The position numbers and the translations under genes are program-made. From contig NC_135563.1 of NCBI RefSeq assembly GCF_964340395.1, forward strand, positions 9,614,075 to 9,676,074: 62,000 nucleotides of DNA, written 5' to 3'. Numbering within the stretch: the stretch's first letter is position 1; the number at the start of each line of letters is the position of its first letter. Below are positions 21,287 to 31,639 of this stretch, piece after piece. Below the pieces are notes generated by a model. It did no database searches, was not told the DNA's origin, and saw only the letters and a list, made by a program, of their open reading frames with translations. Origin of the DNA: Glandiceps talaboti. Taxonomy: Eukaryota; Hemichordata; Enteropneusta; Spengelidae.

Positions 21287-22516
21287 TTATCTTGAAATGA
21301 CGCTGACTCGAATGTGCTGAACCTCCGTGGTAAATGTGGTCTTTGGCGTGCAACAGTAACATAACATCTTGCGTATTTCTCGTCGAAATTGCGGGATACG
21401 GTAAGAATACAACATTGGGTTTATGGCTGCACTAATGGCCACAAACGTCAAGGAGAAGTGTTTTAACGACATTATGAGGGAATGGTCGACATCAATGTCA
21501 CGGCAGACCGAGAATACTTGGCCGCGTAACTCGACCTGTGAACAGTACAGAAGTATGTGACTTATTGTCATATTTGGTATCCACGTTATCGTGAAGATGG
21601 CTACTATGATGAACATGGTTTTGGCGATCGTCACACTGTGGTTAACTTTCTTTTTGAACTCTTTAACCGCCATGTCGCCAATCCGTCTATGCAGTTGAAC
21701 CCTAACTACAATGTAAATAACAGCGTAGTGCACGAGTATAGTTACGAACGAAACTGTAAAAATACCGTACTGGAATAAGTTAATGTATGGTTTGCCGTAC
21801 GTGAAGCGTCCGCCGCACATGACAATCCACGATGTGGCTTCTGACTTGATGATGCCGGGGATGTAGCCATAGATGTACGAAAACAACCAAACACTGGCCA
21901 CCAGTATCTTGGCTCTGCCGCGTGTGATTACCGCACGATGTCGTAACGGTCGCACGACAGCGACGAATCGATCAATAGTGATAAGGAGAAGACTGAGGAG
22001 TTCCGTACAATACATGACGATTAGTCGTAGACCGTTGAACATAATACACCATGCTGGGTAATCGGCTAACCAGGGCATAGAATAAGTGGAAATGCCGAGG
22101 AGTGTTACAATCGTATTTGTACTGAAATCCGAAAGTGTTAAGTTGAAGATAAACCAGTTACTAGCTGTACGAAGTCGACGACATCGAACGAAAGCGATTA
22201 TTACCAAAAGATTAAAAAAGAATCCGACGATACTTGCCGCGCAGCTTATAATAATGTGATACTTCTGTACCGTAAAGATAAAACTAGTATCGTAGGGAAT
22301 GGCTATAGTTGTCGTGTTATTATCTTCATCGCTGACGACGTTCGAGACGCCTTGCATCGACGTCGGAGTGGTCATATCTTCGCGCTCAATGCAAAGATCC
22401 ACGAATGTGTTGTAACTGTAAACGTCGTTGGTCCTTGTTGAATTTCTAACAGTAGCCTCTCCCCCGCCTCGATAAACGTCGCCGTCTGAAGTCGACAGGA
22501 AAAAAGATGTAGTCAC
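21287..22516 (-). CDS. Single-exon class A (rhodopsin-like) GPCR, 409 residues, orphan
   Basis: Seven hydrophobic segments follow an 80-residue N-terminus with N-glycosylation sites at N25 and N66/N67. Class A landmarks: N102 in TM1, D130 in LTLSDF of TM2, C157 before TM3 pairing with C234 in loop 2, DRF at 182-184 in place of DRY, F308-TIT-W312-I-P314 in TM6, and N366-PMLY in TM7. Three cysteines at 386-389 could be palmitoylated. It would signal through a G protein at the plasma membrane. The ligand cannot be told; an aminergic-type aspartate in TM3 is not evident, which argues against a classic amine receptor. No intron is seen. The start at 22516 is the first ATG of the frame; M48 is an alternative. 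Confidence 0.9.
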   Translation of the reverse strand: MTTSFFLSTSDGDVYRGGGEATVRNSTRTNDVYSYNTFVDLCIEREDMTTPTSMQGVSNVVSDEDNNTTTIAIPYDTSFIFTVQKYHIIISCAASIVGFFFNLLVIIAFVRCRRLRTASNWFIFNLTLSDFSTNTIVTLLGISTYSMPWLADYPAWCIMFNGLRLIVMYCTELLSLLLITIDRFVAVVRPLRHRAVITRGRAKILVASVWLFSYIYGYIPGIIKSEATSWIVMCGGRFTYGKPYINLFQYGIFTVSFVTILVHYAVIYIVVRVQLHRRIGDMAVKEFKKKVNHSVTIAKTMFIIVAIFTITWIPNMTISHILLYCSQVELRGQVFSVCRDIDVDHSLIMSLKHFSLTFVAISAAINPMLYSYRIPQFRREIRKMLCYCCTPKTTFTTEVQHIRVSVISR

Positions 22517-24074
22517 AAGAATCGTCTATTTACATGTATATCTTCATCGCTGTCTTCAATTGAAGCGAATAGAGACGACCTGTCTGTCTTTCTGGTGCAA
22601 CACGATGCAATTAAGTCAAAGTATTGTTAGTCAAACATCAGTTTTATACCTAGTACGTACATGTATGTGTGATAAACGTTAACTATTAACAGACTGGGAT
22701 AACATTATATTGAATGTGGGGATACTGAATATGGAAATAAGGTGATACAAAGTAAATGCGTGTGTAGTTTCGTCACATATCTGTTTAACCGGCAGATTTT
22801 GTTTTTAAACGTCAGTATAACAAGCAACCTTTTGAAAGGTTCGATCTGATTGGTTTAAAATAATTAGCAAATGGCATTTAATTTCTACTATTTAGGTACG
22901 CTTTTAGTACCGACTGGATAAAAGCGATATCCAAATTTAAGGGAAATTTGAAGAATGGGGAGAAAGTCAACTTTATAATCTAATATAAATACTACGGTGA
23001 TACATAGTTTTGTGTCTTCAAGATGCAATAATTAAAATATTATTATTCACAAGGTTATATACATAATTTCTTATTCATCAAAGGTTAAACTCCAATCATA
23101 TATGATAACAGAAGTACGCATTGATGATCGTGTTCTTCAATAAACCGCTCTAATTTACGTTTTTTGTGTGAAAACTATACTAGCTGTAACTGTAATATCA
23201 TTTTTCAATCAGACAACCCAAAATATATTCACTGAAAATTTTTTAAATACCGATAATTAGATACCATACATGTTAGCTAGAGATCAATTTATTCATAAGT
23301 AATACAGTGAAATTTGAAGTTGTGATTGCACGGGGCGCTGATTTTAGGGTGCGGACACCAAAATGCGTTTGCTTGGCTTTGTATTGTACCCCCCCCCCCT
23401 GTCTTCCTTGTCTGTGCCCGTGTGTACAGACACAAATACATTTACCGACAGGTGATTCAATACTGTTCAGGATGTGCGATATTACGAGTAAAGTATTTAC
23501 ATGTGACAAAACAGTTAATTTGTTGTTGTTGTTTTTTGCTAAAAAAATAAAAAACGTTTGACTAGCAGCTTTAAGATGAAAACTAGATTTCTCTGATATC
23601 CGCCTAACTATGGTGGGTAGCAGTTTTATGACTCTACTTGATACGTCATCATGGGCTTTGTATATCGTAACTATGGTAACTTATATGGTAACTATGGTAA
23701 CAGACCACATGCATTGATAGCTTTACTTTTAATTAGGTTTCTCGCTTTACCTGAGTTTATTTTTTTACACCCAGCTTTAACCTTACTAAAGGGAATCCAC
23801 TGATGTACAACTATTGTTTAAACCTTCATAGTTAAATGACAGTTATATATATGGCCAAACATGATGTATTACCAATTGTACAAAATCAAGTCAATGTGTG
23901 AGTAGGCTGGCTAAACGATGCTTATGTCAGTGACTGAACTCACTAAAGTACACGAATTTTACTTGGCGCCAAAATGACATGATACCGTAGAGGGTGCCCT
24001 TTGGAAATGAAAAGTCCTTTCACGGTGAATTTATGGGTAACTATAAATCGGTTGCCGTTTGTTTTATAACGTTA
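22517..24074. other. Intergenic, no gene seen
   Basis: Holds a C-run at about 23389 and two identical 14-mers GTAACTATGGTAAC at 23667-23680 and 23688-23701, which resemble RFX half-sites. Otherwise AT-rich. Confidence 0.45.
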
Positions 24075-24294
24075 ATATTTTATTGAACACGGTGACATTA
24101 TTGCCAATACTGAATGGAAAAGTACTGATCATACCTTTAATAATTATCTTCCACACTAGATCTCTGTCGCATTGTCAAGTTACACCCGCTTTCAAAACAG
24201 CCATCGAAGTCATTTGTATATCTTTTGGATCGCGTCGAATTCTATTGGTCAAAAGTTTCTCGTTCGTTCTCACGTGGCTACTCAACGGAACTCT

Positions 24295-24307
24295 GTTACT
24301 AGGCAAC
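24295..24307 (+). promoter_or_regulatory. RFX X-box-like site upstream of coiled-coil gene 1
   Basis: GTTACTAGGCAAC fits the imperfect inverted repeat bound by RFX factors (GTTRCC-n-GGYAAC). It lies 127 bp before the first base after the site reaches the ATG at 24434. A CCAAT-type ATTGG (24244) and a CACGTG E-box (24271) precede it. The block is conserved in unit 2. Confidence 0.6.
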
Positions 24308-24433
24308 ACGCGTGGTTGTGTTTACATTGCAAATGCATTCTATGTAAAGCAAAGAGTCTACTCGTTCTGCTCATAGAAAACTAAGTTGTTCAAGTTGTTG
24401 TACAAGACAAGATACTTGAGGTTTACTCAAAAC

Positions 24434-25502
24434 ATGCGTAACAATATGTCTAGAAGTTCAACAACCGTCTCAGTCGAAGGAATTTATAAAAACCGAGTAG
24501 ATATGACAGGGTAAGTATACGGTGTTATTGACACGAAAGACAATTCGAAAGATGGCGGATAACTGCTGTATATGTATCTGTACATTGGTCATTGTATACG
24601 TGGAGTGACTTTAATCTCAGCATCATTAAAAGTAGAATTGAAATGATCTTTCCATTCTACATATGCTATTGTTCATACAAACTATCTTTTTCGATTGCAG
24701 GAATAACTGGACTTTGGATTTATTCCAAATAGCGTTTGATGACGTCATTTTACGTATTAGAGAACTGCAAACGCAGAATTCCCGTCTTTGCAAACGTTCT
24801 CGTTCCTGGGGTTTTCGAAGACAACGAAAAGTTCAAAAAAGCGATGATAGCCATGAGGAAGAAATACATCAACTTGGCGCCATGTTTAGCAGCATGATGG
24901 AATGGATAAGAAGTGTCGTAGTGGCAAAGGGTGACACTCGATCATCATGCAGCACATCACAAAATGCTGACAGTCCTCATATCACAAGTCAGCAATTCAA
25001 CATGGTAGTAGAAGAAAACATGAAACTGAAAGCCAATATAATCGCTTTGGAGAGAAAACGGAACGAGTTGTATCAGACCATTCAGGAAGTAACAGAGAAT
25101 ACAGAGAGAATGAACAAAGAACTATCCGAAATGAAGAATACTTTGAGGCAATTCAAAGAACAAGCTAAGTATAGTATCACAGGACACAGTGCTCACCAGA
25201 GCAGTCGCTGTGTGGAAACGTCTCTGAACTGTGAGGTGATATCACCGAACTTTGCTGAGACGTCACAGAACTGCCTCAAGAACGTCAAATCCGATAGCAG
25301 TGATTGCAAGGAACTCTTGTTGGACGTTTTCTCATTAATGAGAAAGAACAGACGTCTTGAGAAGTCACTTGCTACCATCATTGAATACATAGACAATGAC
25401 TGCAAAGACAATATAAATAGTCTTGGCCAGTATCGCTATCAGAATGAAGCCAAGGAAAAAGAAATGAAGAGAAAGCCAGTCATAGTAGAAAGACTTGTTT
25501 GA
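24434..25502 (+). CDS. Coiled-coil protein of unknown family, copy 1 (292 residues, two exons)
   Basis: Exons 24434-24510 and 24701-25502, joined in phase 2 across ACAGG|GTAAGT and gattgcag|GAAT. The product starts MRNNMSRSSTTVSVEGIY. Residues about 127-182 form a strong coiled coil (VVEENMKLKANIIALERKRN then LYQTIQEVTENTERMNKEL), and a second helix spans about 225-265 (ELLLDVFSLMRKNRRLEKSL). A basic KRSRSWGFRRQRKV block near 57-70 could bind RNA or serve as a nuclear/centrosomal signal. No signal peptide or membrane segment. I do not recognise the family. The X-box upstream suggests an RFX-driven, possibly ciliary or centrosomal role; that is inference. The start is chosen by the in-phase splice and its conservation in copy 2. 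Confidence 0.75.
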
Positions 25503-26735
25503 ATTGAGTAACAGTAATTTAAACCCATTATATATAGGTGAACTGTCTGTCTAGATCTAACCGTGTGCCATGTGGTATACAATGTTTTGTTGGGGCTAGC
25601 AGACATATTTCACCGACTAAGAATTCAACAGTTTATTTCCAGAAATCTTTATTTTATCATTCAATTTTTACAGTATTCGTTGTATATAAACAGAATATAT
25701 TACTAGTTGATTGATAGGGTATTCTTTATTACTTGAATGTATGAGTGTTGCTAGCCGTAGTTCCTTGTTTAATCTGTGCTGTTTACTCGCAAGTTTGTTT
25801 CTTGTGAACAGAACAACAATTTATAAGCCTGGGTACCCTGTGTGTATACAAATGCCATGTAGACATGTCAGACGGATGAGCGCCCTCAACCTTTTCCTCG
25901 TCCCCACTCACAATTAAAAAGCAAAAACGAATGTTCAAAAAGCAAAAAAAAAAATAAAACAAAAAAAAACACTTTTAAAACAAAAACATTAAACAAAAGA
26001 CATACATTTGTTAACAAAGATAGTTAATTCCAAGCCCCTCTGGTTAATCTATGGAACGAAAAAAGCACACAACCAAGGAAACCCTCAAAACTTAAGAAAC
26101 GGTAAAAATTATCTTTGTTTTTTGTACAAAAACGAGGGAAAACCTCAAAATCAAACAAATGATATATTGCAACTAAAAAGTCGACCCACTCCCGGGGACG
26201 GGGGTGTACTTCGTATCCATAGAAAGGTATAGGAGTATGTGTTTCTCAAATGTTTCACTTTAGACCTACACAAAAATCCCTAATAAACTAAGATTTTATG
26301 CCGACTTTTCTGAAAATACCCTATAAATCATGGGGTATTACATGTAAACATGGGAAACTCACTCGCATCAATACATCCATGGAAATCACAGTCGCTTGTA
26401 AACTGTTATTCCTTTCCTAAATGGTTTTATTCTTGTCTATGACGGTCCTAATACAGAACAATGACGTTATTATAGGGATTGGCGATATTCTTATAAAATC
26501 GGTAGCGATGTCATACCCCCCCCCCCCTACACACATACTCAGCTCACCTGCACTGCATATTAGAATAAAGATAATTGATTCCGTCCAAATTTTCCCACCC
26601 AAAGTTAGGGGAATACAGACTCCAGGTATATAACTACCCCCCCCCCCCATCCACCTCCACCCACCAACATGGCACCTATCCGTATCCGTACAACACAGGC
26701 CGAAACCCTAGCCTTTAAGAACCCGGATGTGAATA

Positions 26736-27434
26736 TTTACTCACAGGGGATCGACACTTAAATAAGAATTTAAAATATACGCGGCTGGGTCTGTCAGACT
26801 CGCATTGGATTCCTAAAGATTGGAAAAGTGGCACAAACTGAGATATTTTACTCGAGTGAAAATACTTACATAAAACATAAATAAGACTAAATTAGTATAT
26901 GTTAAATTACTGCCGATGTATGCATTCTATGACGTATAAAATTGTCTTCTAGCATTGCTAGAATGATTGATTGCACTAAGTAGAGATTTCCTCAACATTT
27001 TCATATACGTTAAATGAATGACGTCATCGAACCATTTATAAGTATAAGTCTATCTTAATTACAGGTTTGAGTTCATTAAATTGAAAGTGATGGTTAGTAT
27101 GCATCAGTAAGTAGGATACTAAGAGTACCTTTGATATATTTAATATACACACGCAAAAAACTATAAATTCAGTCTGTGCCCATTTAAGAAAAGGGAAATA
27201 ATTGAACTTTTGAAAGACACCACATCACTCACGTCTGTCTGTATTTCTAATCAATTTCATATCTTTCCAACAATTTCAGTGGTCTGGGGAGTCAGCTCTA
27301 TAAACACACGTGTTAAAGGGTTATTTCCAAAACTTCATCTAGATATTTTTTCAAAAACTCGAGAGGGCGCCCTTTGTAAGTAACAACCTCGCAAAGCGTC
27401 GAAATCGCAGGTCGCGATTCGGTATGCATTTCTT
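26736..27434. other. Spacer between duplication units
   Basis: About 700 bp of AT-rich DNA not shared by the two units. Ends near a GAGGGCGCCCTTT motif at 27361-27373. No gene seen. Confidence 0.5.
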
Positions 27435-27655
27435 CAGGATGCCTTTATTGAACCATATACGGCTGTAATTAGGAATAAAGAAATTATTGCCAAATACTAA
27501 GTCGGACTGTAGTGATCAAACTTTAATAATTGTCTTCCGTACCAAATCTCTTTCATACCTGTCTACGAAGTCATTTGTATATCTTTTGGATCGCGTCGAA
27601 TTCTATTGGCCAAAAGTTTCTCGTTCGCTCTCACGTGGCTACTCAACGGAACTCT

Positions 27656-27668
27656 GTTACTAGGCAAC
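27656..27668 (+). promoter_or_regulatory. RFX X-box-like site upstream of coiled-coil gene 2
   Basis: Identical GTTACTAGGCAAC with the same distance to the ATG at 27795, and the same CACGTG 24 bp before it. Confidence 0.6.
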
Positions 27669-27794
27669 ACGCGTGGTTGTGTTTACATTGCAAATACATT
27701 CTATGTAAAGCAAAGAGTCTACTCGTTCTGCTCATAGAAAACTAAGTTGTTCAAGTTGTTGTACAAGACAAGATACTTGAGGTCTACTCAAAAC

Positions 27795-28861
27795 ATGCGT
27801 CACAATATGTCTAGAAGTTCAACAACCGTCTCAGTCGAAGGAATTTACCAAAACCGAGTAGATATGACGGGGTAAGTATATAATGTTATTGACATGAAAG
27901 ACAGTTTAAAAGATGGCGGATAACTGCTGTATGTATCTGTACATTGGTCATTGCATATGCGGAATGACTTTAACCACTGCATCATCAAAAATATAATTGA
28001 AATGATCTTTCCATTCTACATATGCTATGGTTCATACAAACTATCTTTTTCGATTGCAGAAATAACTGGAGTTTGGATTTATTCCAAATAGCGTTTGATG
28101 ACGTCATTTTACGTATCAGAGAACTGCAAACGCAGAATTCCCGTCTTTGCAAACGTTCTCGTTCCTGGGGTTTTCGAAGACAACGGAAAGTTGAAAAAAG
28201 CGATGATAGCCATGAGGAAGAAATACATCAACTTGGAGCCATGTTTAACAGCATGATGAAATGGATAAGAAGTGTCGTAGTAGCAAAGCATGACACTCGA
28301 TCATTATGCAGCACATCACAAAATGCTGACAGTCCTCATATCACAAGTCAGCAATTCAACATGGTAGTAGAAGAAAACATGAAACTGAAAGCCAATATAA
28401 TCGCTTTGGGGAGAAAACGGAACGAGTTGTATCAGACCATCCAGGAAGTAACAGAGAATACAGAAAGAATGAACAAAGAACTATCCGAAATGAAGAATAC
28501 TTTGAGGCAATTCAAAGAACAAGCTAAGGATAGTATCACAGGACACAGTGCTCACCAGAGCAGTCGCTGTGTGGAAACGTCCCCGGACTATGTGGTGATA
28601 TCACCGAACTTTGCTGAGACGTCACAGAACTGCCTCAAGAACGTCAAATCCGATAGCAGTGATTGCAAGGAACTCTTGTTGGACGTTTTCTCATTAATGA
28701 GAAAGAACAGACGTCTTGAGAAGTCACTTGCTACCATCATTGAATACATAGACACTGACTGCAAAGATAATATGAATAGTCTTGGCCAGTATCGCTCTCA
28801 GAATGAAGCCAAGGAAAAAGAAATGAAGAGAAAGCCAGTCATAGTAGAAAGACTTGTTTGA
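27795..28861 (+). CDS. Coiled-coil protein of unknown family, copy 2 (292 residues, two exons)
   Basis: Exons 27795-27871 and 28060-28861, the same lengths (77 and 802 bp) and phase 2 junction as copy 1. The frame is fully open, so both copies look functional. By hand I count about 17 amino-acid differences from copy 1, clustered at residues 80-110 and around 205-212 (SLNCEV versus SPDYVV). The coiled-coil core is nearly unchanged. Function and localisation are as unknown as for copy 1. Confidence 0.75.
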
Positions 28862-29935
28862 ATTGAGTAACAGTAATTTAAACCCATTATATATAGGTGA
28901 ACTGTCTGTCTAGATCTAACCGTATGCCATGTGGTATATAATGTTTTGTTGGGGCTAGCAGACATATTTCACCGACTAAGAATTCAACAGTTTATTTCCA
29001 GAAATGTTTATTTTATCATTCAATTTTTACAGTATTCGTTGTATATAAACAGAATATATTACTAGTTGATTGACAGGGTATTCTTTATTACTTGAATGTA
29101 TGAGTGTTGCTAGCCGTAGTTCCTTGTTTGAATCTCTGTTGTTTACTCGCAAGTTTGTTTCTTCTGAACAGAACAACAATTTAAGCCTGGGTACCCTGTG
29201 TGTATACAAATGCCATGTAGACATGTCAGACGGATGAGCGCCCTCAACCTCTTCCTCGTCCCCACTCACAAAAAGCAAAAACGAATGTTCAAAAAGCAAA
29301 ACAAAAAACAAAACAAAAAACTTTTAAAACAAAACCATTAAACAAAAGACATACATTTGTTAACAAAGATAGTTAATTCCAAGCCCCTCTGGTTAATCTA
29401 TGGAACGAAAAAAAGCACAAAACCAAGGAAACCCTCAAAACTTAAGAAACGGTAAAAATTATCTTTGTTTTTTGTACAAAAACGAGGGAAAACCTCAAAA
29501 TCAAACAAATGATATATTGCAACTAAAAAGTCGACCCACACCCGGGGGCGGGGTGTACTTCGGACCCATAGAAAGGCATAGAAGTATGTGTTTCTCAAAT
29601 GTTTCACTTTTAGACCTACACAAAAATCCCTAATAAACTAAGATTTTATGCCGACTTTCCTGAAAATACCCATAAATCATGGGGTATTACATGTAAACAT
29701 GGGAAACTCACCCGCATCAATACATCCATGGAAATACACTTAGCTCACTGCATATTAGAATAAAGATAATTGACGTCTGAATTTTCCCGCCCAAAGTTTG
29801 GGGAATACTTCAGGTATAGACCCCCCCCCCCCCTAGACCTCCCCCTTCCCCTCTAGCTCTACCCACCAACCTGGCACCTATCCGTATCCGTACAGCACAG
29901 ACCGAAACCCTAGCCTTTAAGAACCCGGAAGTAAA

Positions 29936-31584
29936 CAGGAAGTGACGTCGTGACCCATACATGTAACAAAGATGACTGCGCCCTTTGCATGAGATGAATC
30001 CGGGTTAATTGTATGTAATCCAGGCATGTTATATTCTGATGCTCTTGGGCAAGCAATTTAGTCCGGTAAGATATTATCGAGCGATTTTACAGTGTAGGGT
30101 CTCAAAAAGAAGGTACTATTGTTTCATGTACAACATACATGTGTCATCTAAATTTTCTGATCGATCGAGTTCCACGCCCATGATTTGTTTATTTATTTGT
30201 GTTACATGTCATTCATTGTGAGTGCTTTACCGATGACGCACTATCCTAAACATAGACAGTGATATACCAGATATAAAGTCAATTCAAAGAACGGTCAAAC
30301 AGGTTAGTGTGGACTAAGCAAAGGTGAGTAACAAACACTGCGAACGAACGCTTGTGAAATGACATGATTCTGTTTTCACTGTCCACATTTGTCATGTTTG
30401 TCATACCCTCGATCATGGAACCTCGATGCAGTGCAGACTTGATACACTGCTTCAATGATTGCCTCGTCATGGTACTAACTCACCACGGTGGTTGGTTTTA
30501 TGTTCTCGCGTGAAAATACGAATTTTAATTTATATCTCCGTGGCGTATACTATGTTATGTATGTTTCTCTTGTTTTGCTCCACAACGTCTTAGCTATTTC
30601 TTGATTTCTTAGGATATAAATTTATGTATAATGCGGCATAATGGTATATTTTATCATTTTTTACAGCTTATAAATATCCACTTTTTTTATTTGTGCTCAT
30701 CTCATGTCTTATCTCATCTCGTCTAATCACTTAAACATTAAATCTAATCAAATCTAAACTTGTTGAGATTATTCTGTGGTTGAAATAATTGCGAGTCTGT
30801 TCCTGAAAATCTCATGTGTGAACACTAGTGGTCATTTAGGATAAATGTAAGCACTGGTCTCACAGCTGTCACCATTAAAGGGGCACAAGCTGAGATTATG
30901 CATACTTTGGCATAGTTTTTACTGCATATTTAAAAGGTACTCACAGTATTCTACTTACTGCAAAGCACACTTAGCCACCACTTGCAATTGACTGAACTCA
31001 AACCTGGTGTTAAGATATAACTCATAAATGATCTGATGAGGTCATTGATGATAGTATCAAAAATAGTTCAGGAATCCTACTCTACACTTACCTGTTCTAA
31101 CAATGCCAGAATCCACTCGGTAATGTTATAGAAGGACTTACATTGACATTAAACAAAAAACAATTTGACATTTGCGATTATTTATGATCCATTTTCTGAC
31201 TCTGTTAGTAGGAGTATTAGACAAAAAATATAAATAACTGTGTTTTCCAATAACATGGTGTCAGAAAATAGAGTAGGTAGGTCGGGATTTTATTTTATTG
31301 TATTTTATTGTACCTTTATTTTGCTTCAACCAAAAAAAACCACGCAAATATCCTTCAAATACTGAATACCCCTACTGAAATAGTTTGATGAAATATGTAC
31401 AGACATTGCATGCTGGGAAAACAAAACGGATATGCATGAAGGCAAAGACTTTCTTATCGTTTTGTTTTAAATGTTTAGGAAATGTTTAGGGTCGGAGGCC
31501 TAAACTAGAGTCGGTCAAGTTATCAAAAACTGACAATTTTTTTTCATTTGCCCTAATATGTTGTACATGTTTGATTTATCTGTA
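29936..31584. other. Intergenic, no gene seen
   Basis: AT-rich. Short open frames at 30009-30470 on both strands show no domain or splice context. Confidence 0.45.
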
Positions 31585-31639
31585 GGTTTACCAACAGTCC
31601 ACGATTTACATACAGCATTGATGCACCAGAGTACAAAAC

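Larger units (their letters stand above)
24075..26735. repeat. Tandem segmental duplication, unit 1
   Basis: Sequence matches 27435-29935 closely from the promoter of the coiled-coil gene to well past its 3' end (shared end cctttaagaacccgga). About 150-170 bp at about 26390-26540, including a C-run, is present here and missing from unit 2. Confidence 0.9.
27435..29935. repeat. Tandem segmental duplication, unit 2
   Basis: Second copy, same orientation, about 2.5 kb. The most diverged parts are the extreme 5' end and the simple-sequence region near 29.8 kb. Confidence 0.9.
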
